Source: Lutimonas halocynthiae (GTDB taxonomy: Bacteria > Bacteroidota > Bacteroidia > Flavobacteriales > Flavobacteriaceae). From it: DNA of 64,000 nt. The stretch lies in contig NZ_JAUFQO010000016.1 of NCBI RefSeq assembly GCF_030409835.1, forward strand, positions 372,001 through 436,000, in the 5' to 3' direction. The position numbers and the translations under genes are program-made. Below, one piece after another: positions 15,898 through 24,289 of this stretch (the first letter of the stretch is position 1; every line of letters starts with the position of its first letter). The notes under the pieces are model-generated. The model saw only the letters and a program-made list of their open reading frames with translations. It was not told the DNA's origin and did no database searches.

Positions 15898-17016
15898 ATG
15901 AAAAAAATTGACATTGAAAAGATCACATCCTGGTATAAGGAAAATCATGTAGTCGGGCTTGATGATCGTTACCTAACGTCAGATAATATAAGACCGCATT
16001 TGACTGCTTTAAATGAGCTTTTTAAAGTTGAGAAGATTGGCGAGTCATTTGAAGGTAGGGCTATAAATAAAGTTATTTTTGGTAGGGGCAAGATTAAAAT
16101 ATTTCTCTGGACGCAGATGCACGGAAATGAATCGACAGGTACAAGGGCTCTTCTTGATCTGATGGAATTTTTCACCAAGCCTGAGGCTGAAGCAAATCTT
16201 GCAAACTATATTTTAGAGGCTGCTACGATATATTGTATACCTATATTGAACCCTGATGGCGCTGTGGCTTATACCAGAGTAAATGCTCAGGGAATTGATT
16301 TAAATCGCGATGTAATAGATAAAAAAGCCAAAGAAAGTCAATTGCTGCAAGATTGGCTGAAGAAAATAAACCCGGATTTCTGTTTTAATTTACACGATCA
16401 ACGGACCATATTTAGTGTAGCTCCTCATAATAAAACGGCAACCCTTTCGTTTTTAGCCCCATCAATTGATGAGAAGAGGAGCCTGAATCAAGGCAGAAAG
16501 GAAACAATGACGGTGATAGCTGCTATGAATGATTTATTACAGCAGTTTATCCCCGATCAGATAGGCAGGTATACCGACGAATTTTATCCTACAGCTACAG
16601 GAGATAACTTTCAAAAGATGGGTCATAATACCATTTTGATTGAATCGGGTCATGCTAAAGGTGATTATAACAGGTATATATCAAGGGAGGCAACGTTTAT
16701 GGCATTACTTGAAGGAATGAGATGTATTGCTGCAGGATTAGGAACGGATAATCATTTGAGTTATTTAAGGATTCCTAATAACGAAAAGAAATACCTTGAT
16801 GCCATTTTTAAAAATGTAAGTGTTGCTGGAAGAAAGACTGACATTGGCGTGCTATTTATTGAAGAATTAGTGCAAGAAAAGGTCTGTTTCCGACCAAGTA
16901 TTGATCAAATGAAAGACCTGGATGATTATAATGCAGATGAAATAATCAACGGAGAAAACCTTGATTTCGAGAACAAAAACGCTGCAGAGAATTGGCTCAA
17001 AAATAGATTTAATTAA
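15898..17016 (+). CDS. M14 family zinc carboxypeptidase (cytosolic)
   Basis: 372 residues without signal peptide. The zinc ligands are His75 and Glu78 (QMHGNESTGT) and His166 (FNLHDQR). LNPDGAVAYTR and LNRD (Asn136, Arg137) form the substrate carboxylate pocket, and Glu249 (LIESGHAKGD) is the catalytic base. This is the M14 carboxypeptidase plan. Family members in this phylum are often annotated as DUF2817-like or zinc carboxypeptidases acting on peptides or peptidoglycan fragments. The gene is preceded by three XRE-type operators and a -7 box four bases from the ATG, so it may be leaderless. It is followed by an Lrp regulator. Confidence 0.9.
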   Translation: MKKIDIEKITSWYKENHVVGLDDRYLTSDNIRPHLTALNELFKVEKIGESFEGRAINKVIFGRGKIKIFLWTQMHGNESTGTRALLDLMEFFTKPEAEANLANYILEAATIYCIPILNPDGAVAYTRVNAQGIDLNRDVIDKKAKESQLLQDWLKKINPDFCFNLHDQRTIFSVAPHNKTATLSFLAPSIDEKRSLNQGRKETMTVIAAMNDLLQQFIPDQIGRYTDEFYPTATGDNFQKMGHNTILIESGHAKGDYNRYISREATFMALLEGMRCIAAGLGTDNHLSYLRIPNNEKKYLDAIFKNVSVAGRKTDIGVLFIEELVQEKVCFRPSIDQMKDLDDYNADEIINGENLDFENKNAAENWLKNRFN

Positions 17017-17061
17017 ATATAGCCCATTAAAAGGCAATCTTTTTTAATAAAAAGCGTATTT

Positions 17062-17092
17062 AATTTACAAATATTTATCATATTTGCAAATT
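17062..17092 (+). promoter_or_regulatory. Large inverted repeat before the Lrp gene (probable autoregulatory operator)
   Basis: AATTTACAAATA (17062-17073) and TATTTGCAAATT (17081-17092) pair at 11 of 12 positions around a 7-base centre. It lies 19 bases before the Lrp start. Lrp/AsnC proteins commonly bind such dyads at their own promoter, so autoregulation is inferred. Confidence 0.5.
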
Positions 17093-17110
17093 AAACAAAA
17101 CATTGTACTT

Positions 17111-17596
17111 ATGTCAAAATTCAAATTGGATGAACTTGATCATCAGATTTTAGAAGCCTTGATTGAAAATGCCAGGACGCCCTTTACAGATATCGCAAAA
17201 AACTTGTTGGTTTCAGCAGGTACGATTCATGTTAGGGTTAAGAAAATGGAAGATGAAGGGGTTATAAAAGGGTCAACCCTAAGTGTTGATTATAACAAGA
17301 TGGGTTATACATTTATAGCCTATGTAGGATTGTTTTTAGAGAACTCTTCAACAACTCAGGCAGTCATAGATGAAGTTAGAAATATAGCTGAGGTTACAGT
17401 AGCGCATTTGACTACTGGTAAATTTTCTATTTTTTGCAAGATTAGAGCAAAAGATACGATGCATGCCAAAGAAATTATTTTTAGACTTGACAGGATTCAA
17501 GGGATCAAGCGAACTGAAACATCTATTTCATTAGAAGAAGTGATCAACGATAAGAAAAGGTTGATGCATCAGATCTTTAAAGAAATTGCTTTCTAA
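17111..17596 (+). CDS. Lrp/AsnC family transcriptional regulator
   Basis: 161 residues from ATG 17111 (MSKFKLDELDHQILEALIEN, the standard Lrp start). An earlier in-frame ATG nine codons upstream lies inside the inverted repeat and is rejected. Residues 5-60 form the winged helix-turn-helix (TPFTDIAKNLLVSAGTIHVRVKKMEDEGVIKG). Residues 70-150 are the ligand-binding RAM domain (IAEVTVAHLTTGKFSIFCKI). Such regulators sense amino acids. The next gene downstream is a branched-chain-type oxoacid dehydrogenase, a plausible target, although a terminator lies between them. Confidence 0.9.
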   Translation: MSKFKLDELDHQILEALIENARTPFTDIAKNLLVSAGTIHVRVKKMEDEGVIKGSTLSVDYNKMGYTFIAYVGLFLENSSTTQAVIDEVRNIAEVTVAHLTTGKFSIFCKIRAKDTMHAKEIIFRLDRIQGIKRTETSISLEEVINDKKRLMHQIFKEIAF

Positions 17597-17620
17597 AAAG
17601 GAAACATTAAAAAATCAAGG

Positions 17621-17660
17621 TCCTCCTCATTATTATTTTAATGAGGAGGATTTTTTATTT
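17621..17660 (+). terminator. Terminator of the Lrp gene
   Basis: TCCTCCTCATTA and TAATGAGGAGGA form a 12-bp perfect stem with a six-base loop, followed by T6. It is one of the strongest terminators in the window. Confidence 0.9.
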
Positions 17661-17725
17661 AATATGATTGAAAGATGATAAATTATTCGATATTTGGGTA
17701 ATTATTCTATCGATTATATTTCCCT

Positions 17726-19705
17726 ATGAACTTTGACTATGACAGCCCGCATCTGAAGGATACAAAACTTCTTGATCTATATAAGGCGATGATAAAATCG
17801 CGATTGATTGAAGAAAAAATGCTTATTCTCCTGCGACAGGGAAAAATCTCTAAATGGTTTTCCGGGATGGGGCAGGAGGCAATTTCTGCTGGGGTGACCT
17901 TAGCCCTGCAGCGTGATGAGTATATCCTTCCAATGCACAGAAATCTAGCAGTATTCACCTCTAGAAACATCCCATTGCACAGACTTTTTTCTCAATGGCA
18001 AGGTAAGGCTGGTGGCTTTACTAAGGGTAGAGACAGATCCTTTCATTTTGGAACCCAAGATTACAAGATTGTTGGTATGATATCGCATTTAGGGCCTCAA
18101 TTAGGCGTTGCGAATGGAATTGCTTTGGGTCATTTGCTTAAAAAAGAGAAAAAAGTTACCGCTGTCTTTTCAGGAGAAGGAGCAACCAGTGAGGGAGATT
18201 TTCACGAAGCATTGAACGTTGCCTCTGTTTGGAATTTACCGGTCCTTTTTTGTATTGAAAATAATGGCTACGGCCTGTCAACACCTGTTGCTGAGCAGTT
18301 TAAATGTGAGCATATCGCAGATAAGGGTATTGGCTATGGAATGGAAAGTCATATCATTGACGGAAATAATATTGTTGAAGTCTATACTAAGGTAAGTAGT
18401 CTGGCAGAAAGTCTCAGGCAGAATCCACGCCCTGTTTTATTAGAATTTAAGACCTTTAGAATGCGGGGCCATGAAGAGGCCAGTGGCACCAAATACGTGC
18501 CAAAAGAAATATTAGAAAAATGGGCTTCAAAAGACCCAATTGAAAATTTTCAGGCTTTTCTGCGAAAGAATGACATATTAACAGAACTTGATGAAGTAAA
18601 GATAAAAGAAGGATTTATACATGAAATCAGCAGAGACCTGGATAGGGTTTTTAGCGAAAATGAGATTGAATCTACTTTAGAAGATGAATTAATTGATGTG
18701 TTCAAACCATTTGAAGCAGAATTGATTGAACCTGAGGATAAAAAATCTCGTATCAGACTCGTGGATGCAATTTCAAAAGGCTTGTTTCAGAGTATGGAAC
18801 GATTTGATGAAATGGTTATTATGGGGCAGGATATTGCATCGTATGGCGGGGTATTTAAAATTACTGAAGGGTTTATGGATGCCTTTGGTAAAGATCGTGT
18901 AAGAAATACGCCAATTTGTGAGTCGTCTATTATTGAAGCTGCTTATGGATTATCTGTGAACAATATTAAATCTGTAGTTGAATTACAATTCAGTGACTTT
19001 GTGACTGCTGGATTTAATCCGGTAGTAAATTTATTGGCCAAATCTCATTATCGATGGGGGCAGGCTGCAGATGTTGTTTTGCGTATGCCTTGTGGAGCAG
19101 GTGTGGGGGCAGGTCCTTTTCACAGTCAAACTAATGAGGCCTGGTTTACCAAGACGCCTGGTTTGAAAGTTGTTTACCCGGCATTTCCAGCAGATGCCAA
19201 AGGCTTGCTTTGTGCCTCGATAGAGGATCCTAATCCGGTTATGTTTTTTGAACACAAGCAATTATATAGATCTGTTTATCAGGAAGTACCAGATTCTTAT
19301 TATACGATTCCACTCGGCAAGGCAGCTTTGATTCGTGAAGGAGACGAAGTGAGTATTATCAGTTTTGGGGCCGGAGTGCATTGGGCTTTATCCAGTCTTG
19401 AAAAAATGGGTGTTAAGGCTGACTTAATTGACCTAAGAACTTTAATGCCTTTGGATGAAGCTTGTATTTTTACCTCGGTAAGAAAAACGGGAAAGGTAAT
19501 TATTCTTCAGGAGGACAGTATGTTTGGCGGTATCGCTTCTGATATTTCAGCCATGATTATGGAAAATTGTTTTAAATATTTGGATGCCCCTGTAATGAGG
19601 GCGGCATCTCCTGACATGCCCATTCCTTTCGCCAAAAACCTGGAAGCTCTTTATTTGCCCAACCAAAAGTTTGAAATAATGCTAAAAGAGATACTTGATT
19701 ATTGA
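17726..19705 (+). CDS. 2-oxoacid dehydrogenase E1, fused alpha and beta subunits (2-oxoisovalerate type)
   Basis: 659 residues. The N-terminal half (1-320) is E1-alpha with the thiamine diphosphate motif GEGATSEGDFHEALN ending in the Asn-Asn of FCIENNGYGLSTP, and MHRNLAVF near the active site. The C-terminal half (335-659) is E1-beta (MGQDIASYGGVFKITEGF, PICESSIIEAAYGLSVN, LRMPCGAGVGAGPFHSQTNEAWF). In bacteria the two halves are often separate genes; the single-chain form is common in Bacteroidota and usually assigned to branched-chain oxoacids. It would decarboxylate 2-oxo acids from Val, Leu and Ile and pass acyl groups to E2, which is not encoded here. The first Gly-Asp-Gly is Gly-Glu-Gly, as in branched-chain E1. 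Confidence 0.9.
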   Translation: MNFDYDSPHLKDTKLLDLYKAMIKSRLIEEKMLILLRQGKISKWFSGMGQEAISAGVTLALQRDEYILPMHRNLAVFTSRNIPLHRLFSQWQGKAGGFTKGRDRSFHFGTQDYKIVGMISHLGPQLGVANGIALGHLLKKEKKVTAVFSGEGATSEGDFHEALNVASVWNLPVLFCIENNGYGLSTPVAEQFKCEHIADKGIGYGMESHIIDGNNIVEVYTKVSSLAESLRQNPRPVLLEFKTFRMRGHEEASGTKYVPKEILEKWASKDPIENFQAFLRKNDILTELDEVKIKEGFIHEISRDLDRVFSENEIESTLEDELIDVFKPFEAELIEPEDKKSRIRLVDAISKGLFQSMERFDEMVIMGQDIASYGGVFKITEGFMDAFGKDRVRNTPICESSIIEAAYGLSVNNIKSVVELQFSDFVTAGFNPVVNLLAKSHYRWGQAADVVLRMPCGAGVGAGPFHSQTNEAWFTKTPGLKVVYPAFPADAKGLLCASIEDPNPVMFFEHKQLYRSVYQEVPDSYYTIPLGKAALIREGDEVSIISFGAGVHWALSSLEKMGVKADLIDLRTLMPLDEACIFTSVRKTGKVIILQEDSMFGGIASDISAMIMENCFKYLDAPVMRAASPDMPIPFAKNLEALYLPNQKFEIMLKEILDY

Positions 19706-19740
19706 CTTCATTTGGAAAGGTTTTAAAAAGAATTATTTCG

Positions 19741-19748
19741 TAAATTTG
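19741..19748 (+). promoter_or_regulatory. -7 promoter element of the lipocalin/OmpA operon
   Basis: TAAATTTG is an exact TAnnTTTG box, 30 bases before the ATG at 19779. TTTG occurs 26 bases upstream, wider than the usual -33 spacing. Confidence 0.5.
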
Positions 19749-19778
19749 AGATTCTAATTAAAACTAAAAACTTATCCG

Positions 19779-20285
19779 ATGAAAAAACTACTATTCTTCT
19801 CATTGATTCTGCTGCTTGTCAGTTCTTGTGGCTCAACTCAATCAAATACAGAAGCCAAACCCAGCAAAAAAACCTTAAAAGGGACATGGGAAATTACAAA
19901 CATTAAATTTGTAGGAGAACAAGGTCTGTACAAAGCAAACCTCTTTGATATGTCTGATTCAGCTTGCTTTAAAGGTAGTGAGTGGGTATTTATTCCGAAT
20001 AATGGCTCTGGAAAGTACTCTATTAAAGAAGGATCTCAGTGTGAAGCTGTTGCTACAAGGATTCATTGGTCTTTTTATGAACCAGGTGATGGAACTTATC
20101 AATTTCAATTCAAGTATGTAGACGAAAAGAATAAACCAATTGACGCTGCAAACCGTGGCTATCGATCAACGATAGATTCGCTTGAAGAGAATACAATGCT
20201 TATGAGAGTAAAAACCACTCATGAAGGAAAAGAGTTTGACGTAGTATTGACATATACGAAGGTTTCAGAAGATTTCGCTTTATAA
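19779..20285 (+). CDS. Lipocalin-like lipoprotein
   Basis: 168 residues with signal MKKLLFFSLILLLVSSC (Cys17). After a polar linker the mature part begins KKTLKGTWEITNIKFVGEQG, the G-x-W opening of the lipocalin-like barrel, and ends with DVVLTYTKVSEDFAL. The family is common in Flavobacteriia; the ligand is unknown. It lies 11 bases upstream of the OmpA-domain gene and is almost certainly co-transcribed. The protein should sit in the outer membrane beside the OmpA lipoprotein. Confidence 0.8.
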   Translation: MKKLLFFSLILLLVSSCGSTQSNTEAKPSKKTLKGTWEITNIKFVGEQGLYKANLFDMSDSACFKGSEWVFIPNNGSGKYSIKEGSQCEAVATRIHWSFYEPGDGTYQFQFKYVDEKNKPIDAANRGYRSTIDSLEENTMLMRVKTTHEGKEFDVVLTYTKVSEDFAL

Positions 20286-20296
20286 AAAAATAAAAA

Positions 20297-20971
20297 ATGT
20301 TGAAAAAAATTAAAATATACGGATTGTCTTTGGTAGTTATTCTATCATTGAATTTAAGTTGTACAGCCATTCAAAATTCTAACAAAACCCAAAGGGGAGC
20401 TGGAATAGGTGTTGCAGCTGGAGCATTGGTCGGAGGGCTAATAGGAGGAAATATTGGTGGCGCATTGATTGGTGCTGCTATTGGTGGCGCTGCTGGAGGC
20501 CTTATTGGTAACCAAATGGATAAACAAGCAAATAAAATTGAAGAAGCCGTTCCTGGTGCTGAAGTAAAGCGTGTAGGAGAAGGAATTCAGATCATTTTTG
20601 ATGACAAGAGTGGTGTTAATTTCGGTTTTGATAGTGCAGATTTAACTGCAGAAGCAACTAAGAATCTAGATGCAGTGGCAGAGATATTTATGGAATTTCC
20701 TGATACCGAACTCATGATCGAAGGTCATACAGATAGTGTGGGCGATGATAATTATAACTTAAAATTATCTAAGAGAAGGGCTGATTCTGTTGTAGCGTAT
20801 TTGAAATCAAAGGGAGTTGCCGGTAACCGATTTAAGGTTGAGGCCTTTGGTGAAACCAGACCAAGATTTGACAATAAGGATAAAGAAGGTCAGGCAAAGA
20901 ATAGAAGGGTCGAGATTGGTGTTGCTGCAAATCAACAAATGATAGAAGATGCTAAGGCGCAGGCTGAATAA
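20297..20971 (+). CDS. OmpA-family peptidoglycan-binding lipoprotein with glycine zipper
   Basis: 224 residues. The lipoprotein signal ends SLNLSC (Cys22). Residues 34-73 are a glycine-zipper segment (GVAAGALVGGLIGGNIGGAL) of the YMGG type that packs in a membrane. Residues 105-215 form an OmpA C-terminal domain: NFGFDSADLTAEATKNLD, MIEGHTDSVGDDNYNLKLSKRRA and the terminal NRRVEIGV. The Asp and Arg that bind meso-diaminopimelate are present. It links the outer membrane to the cell wall. Confidence 0.92.
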   Translation: MLKKIKIYGLSLVVILSLNLSCTAIQNSNKTQRGAGIGVAAGALVGGLIGGNIGGALIGAAIGGAAGGLIGNQMDKQANKIEEAVPGAEVKRVGEGIQIIFDDKSGVNFGFDSADLTAEATKNLDAVAEIFMEFPDTELMIEGHTDSVGDDNYNLKLSKRRADSVVAYLKSKGVAGNRFKVEAFGETRPRFDNKDKEGQAKNRRVEIGVAANQQMIEDAKAQAE

Positions 20972-21067
20972 AATGACGGACTCTGTCCTCTGTTTTATAT
21001 AATACTTTAACTAAAAGATGATTTTAATTAGCTTAGTAAGAATTCATTTTATTTTAGTAGCTCTGTA

Positions 21068-21682
21068 ATGAGTGGGGCAAACTTTACATCCAATATAGGA
21101 GCTGTGGTCTTAGCGGCTGGAGCTTCTAGTAGGATGCAAGAAATCAAACAATTGCTACCCTGGAAGAAGACAAACTTACTCAATCATGTCATAGGGCAGT
21201 TGAAAAGTTCAGATGCATCTCATATTTATGTTGTCATAGGTGCAAACCAAGATGAGATATTCAGCGAGATAGACACTACAAATATAACCGTGCTTGTCAA
21301 CGAGGATTGGTCATTGGGTATGGGTACGTCCATCTCCGTCGCGGCTAGTCATATAGAGAAAATCTCAGCCCAGTATGACGGATTGTTACTCACAACATCT
21401 GATCAACCACTTATTGAGTTAAACACCTATAACAAGCTAATAAATAGCAGTATAAATCACGATAGGATTGTTGCGTGTTCTTATGCGAAAGGTTTTGGCA
21501 TACCAGCCGTTTTCGGTAAAGCATATTTTACTGAATTGAAATCATTAGGTGAGGATATTGGCGCAAAATCAGTGATAAAGAATCATCTCAATCATTTGGT
21601 TTTAATTGAAGATCCTCAGGCTGAATTCGATTTGGATACAAAAGAGGTGTATGATAAATACCATAATATATATGGTCGATAA
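21068..21682 (+). CDS. MobA/MocA-like nucleotidyltransferase
   Basis: 204 residues with the NTP-transferase N-terminus AVVLAAGASSRMQEIKQLLPW (about 12-32), the CTP/GTP-binding loop. TTSDQPLI holds the metal-binding Asp and DIGAKSVIKNH lies near the end. These match the MocA/MobA molybdenum cofactor nucleotidyltransferase family. No molybdoenzyme genes are near; a TauE/SafE permease follows 54 bases later on the same strand. Which nucleotide is transferred cannot be told. Confidence 0.85.
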   Translation: MSGANFTSNIGAVVLAAGASSRMQEIKQLLPWKKTNLLNHVIGQLKSSDASHIYVVIGANQDEIFSEIDTTNITVLVNEDWSLGMGTSISVAASHIEKISAQYDGLLLTTSDQPLIELNTYNKLINSSINHDRIVACSYAKGFGIPAVFGKAYFTELKSLGEDIGAKSVIKNHLNHLVLIEDPQAEFDLDTKEVYDKYHNIYGR

Positions 21683-21736
21683 GCATTCGAATCGCTTTAT
21701 AAATGATTGCCTTATAATTAAATCTAAACTATAAAT

Positions 21737-22495
21737 TTGATAGCATTACTTGAGAGTTTTCAGATTTCAGGCTTTGACTTGTTTTTAGCGTTTTCAGCAA
21801 CTTTACTTCTGGGCATTGGAAAATCTGGCATCAAAGGATTAGGGGTCGTTATTGTTACCTTAATGGCCCTGGTCTTTGGAAGTAAGGCGTCAACTGGAAT
21901 CTTAATGCCAATGATGATTACTGCAGATATTTTTGCAGTTATTTATTATCACAGGCATACACAATGGGTCTTTTTGAAGAAACTATTACCTATGATGGTG
22001 GTGGGGGTGTTACTTGGTGTTTGGTGGGGTAATGATATTTCAGAAGAACTCTTCAAACAGATCATGGCCTTCTTCATCTTGGCTACGGTTGTCATCATGA
22101 TCTGGATGGATCGAACAAAATCGTTTGGAATCCCCAGGCATTGGGCATTTTCGAGTTTTATGGGCCTTTTATCAGGAATTACGTCAATGATTGGTAACCT
22201 GGCAGGTTCTTTTGCCAGTATTTATTTATTAGCTATGAGGCTACCTAAAAATGAATTTATCGGGACGGCAGCCTGGCTCTTTTTTATCATTAATGTATTC
22301 AAACTTCCATTTCATATTTTTATTTGGAAAACGGTTGATGCACAAACTTTGCAATTGAACTTACTTCTTTCTCCAGCTATCGTAATTGGTTTTTTTCTTG
22401 GCATTAGATTAGTTAAAATAATTCATAATGACCTGTATAGAAAGCTTGTATTAATTGTTACTGCAATTGGCGCTTTAATTATATTGTTTAAGTAG
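21737..22495 (+). CDS. TauE/SafE family membrane permease
   Basis: 252 residues with seven to eight transmembrane helices: FLAFSATLLLGIGKSGIKGLG at the start, LLPMMVVGVLLGVWWGNDI in the middle, and TSMIGNLAGSFASIYLLAM, the repeat of the family's two-half plan. Members export sulfite, sulfoacetate or related anions. No ATG is near the start: the frame can open at TTG 21737, but that TTG is also the end of an exact TAAATTTG -7 box (21732-21739). Either the box is fortuitous or initiation is at another non-ATG codon just downstream; the first ATG is some 40 codons in, inside a helix. Confidence 0.85.
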   Translation: MIALLESFQISGFDLFLAFSATLLLGIGKSGIKGLGVVIVTLMALVFGSKASTGILMPMMITADIFAVIYYHRHTQWVFLKKLLPMMVVGVLLGVWWGNDISEELFKQIMAFFILATVVIMIWMDRTKSFGIPRHWAFSSFMGLLSGITSMIGNLAGSFASIYLLAMRLPKNEFIGTAAWLFFIINVFKLPFHIFIWKTVDAQTLQLNLLLSPAIVIGFFLGIRLVKIIHNDLYRKLVLIVTAIGALIILFK

Positions 22496-22522
22496 ATACC
22501 GATTATATCCTACCAATATCAG

Positions 22523-22565
22523 TAGATTTGGTATAAGTTTTTGTGAGTACAAATCATTACATTTG
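22523..22565 (+). promoter_or_regulatory. Two candidate -7 elements before the GPH/GH94 sugar operon
   Basis: TAGATTTG (22523-22530) and TACATTTG (22558-22565) both match TAnnTTTG exactly, 74 and 39 bases before the ATG at 22605. Neither has TTG at a standard distance, so an activator may be needed. Confidence 0.4.
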
Positions 22566-22604
22566 AGAGAATTTATATAAAAATCTAATTTGTAAAGCGC
22601 ATAA

Positions 22605-24254
22605 ATGTCTACATCAAAACAGCCTCAAAAGAAAGTTAAATCAGCAGCGCTATCAACCAAAGAGGTTATTGGTTATGCGGTAGGCGATGCCGGTTTTAAC
22701 TTTTACTGGATCATAATTGGGTCTTATCTATCTTATTTTTACACCGATATATTTGGTATCTCAGCCGCCGCAGCAGGAACCATGTTTTTGGTTACTAAAA
22801 TTGTTGACGCCTTTACTGATCCGGCAATGGGTGCAATTGCTGACCGTAGCAACTCAAGATGGGGAAAGTTCAGGCCTTACCTGCTATTTGGAGCGCTTCC
22901 AATGGCAGGGGCTGCCATACTAACCATGAGTACACCTGACCTGGGAGATACCGGAAAAATCATATGGGCTTATGCAACCTATACGATGATGATGCTTTGC
23001 TATACCATATTAAGCACACCTTATTCATCTTTGGCAGGAGTCATAACTGCTGATGCCACTGAGAGAAATAAGATTTTTGGCTGGCGTTTTTTCTTTGCCT
23101 ATTTCACCGGAATTATCGTTGGCGCGTTTACACCGGGGCTAGCTGAGTATTTTGCGAACGGAAATGAAGCATATGGCTGGAAAATGACAATGGTACTGTA
23201 TTCTTCAGTTGCCACGATTTTATTTTTAATCACGTTTGCCACTACAAAAGAGCGCATACAACCACCTAAAGGACAAGACACTAAACCGATTGATGACATC
23301 AAGGACCTTTTAAATAACAGACCATGGATCATCTTGTTTATTTTGGCCATGATCATTATGATGACCATCGTATTTAGAGGAAGTTCTGCAACCTATTATT
23401 TCAAGTATTTTGTTGAAAGACCTGATTTGATGGGCGCCTTTATTGGTGTTCAGATGGCGGCCTATGCTGTTGGTTGCCTGCTATCACCATATCTGACTAA
23501 ACTTATGGATAAGGCAAAACTATTGATGTTACTCATGGGAATTGTCGGTACTTTAAGTGTCGTGTTTTCATTTATTCCTAAGCCGTCAACAGTTGGAGTG
23601 ATAACAGTTAATAACAATCAGGCAGTGAGTATAAATGCTTCTGATCTTATGGAAAATTCAAATGACGTAGCGGGAAGCTATAAATGGGTTGAACATCAGT
23701 CAGGTGTTTTTTGGTTCATTAAAGATTATATTACTATTGGTGACAGCTCTGATCATTTAGAATTGGAAGCCATTGCGGATGGAGCAGAAGGTAATCGGGT
23801 GATAAGTGTCTATAAGCTTGATACATCAGGCAATGTGATTATGGATAGTTCAGATTTTCCAATTGAACTCAAGTTGATGTTTTTATTAAATGTATTGATC
23901 AGCCTTGCTTTGGGGCCAAAATCACCAATTGCCTGGTCAATGTATGCTGATGCGGCTGATTTTAATGAATGGAAAACAGGAAGAAGGGCAACTGCCATGA
24001 CCTTTTCTGCCGCCACTTTTTCACAAAAACTTGGTGGAGCCCTAGGTTCTGCCGGTATTTTATGGGTATTGGCCTCAATGGGTTATGCTGCAAATCAAAT
24101 ACAAGAAGGAGCCTCATTGACCGGAATTGTTTGGTTGCAAACCTTGGTTCCGGCTTTCTTTGCTTTTATAGCCATTTTTGCCCTTAAATTTTATGATTTA
24201 AACGGCAAGAAATTAGAAAAAATACAAAAAGAGCTCAGCGAAAGAAATTCTTAG
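22605..24254 (+). CDS. GPH-family sugar:cation symporter (MFS) with extra soluble insertion
   Basis: 549 residues with 12 predicted helices. The start GYAVGDAGFNFYWIIIGSYL and KIVDAFTDPAMGAIADRS (MelB-type Asp motif in helix II) followed by RWGKFRPYLLFGA define the glycoside-pentoside-hexuronide family, which imports glycosides with Na+ or H+. It is about 90 residues longer than typical members because of a polar beta-rich insertion at about 333-423 (VNNNQAVSINASDLMENS onward) between helices 8 and 9. The next gene, 35 bases downstream, is a GH94 phosphorylase, so the transported substrate is probably a beta-glucoside disaccharide or an oxidised derivative. Confidence 0.9.
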   Translation: MSTSKQPQKKVKSAALSTKEVIGYAVGDAGFNFYWIIIGSYLSYFYTDIFGISAAAAGTMFLVTKIVDAFTDPAMGAIADRSNSRWGKFRPYLLFGALPMAGAAILTMSTPDLGDTGKIIWAYATYTMMMLCYTILSTPYSSLAGVITADATERNKIFGWRFFFAYFTGIIVGAFTPGLAEYFANGNEAYGWKMTMVLYSSVATILFLITFATTKERIQPPKGQDTKPIDDIKDLLNNRPWIILFILAMIIMMTIVFRGSSATYYFKYFVERPDLMGAFIGVQMAAYAVGCLLSPYLTKLMDKAKLLMLLMGIVGTLSVVFSFIPKPSTVGVITVNNNQAVSINASDLMENSNDVAGSYKWVEHQSGVFWFIKDYITIGDSSDHLELEAIADGAEGNRVISVYKLDTSGNVIMDSSDFPIELKLMFLLNVLISLALGPKSPIAWSMYADAADFNEWKTGRRATAMTFSAATFSQKLGGALGSAGILWVLASMGYAANQIQEGASLTGIVWLQTLVPAFFAFIAIFALKFYDLNGKKLEKIQKELSERNS

Positions 24255-24289
24255 TAAATCAATTTTAATAATTCAAGAAAAATTTCAGC

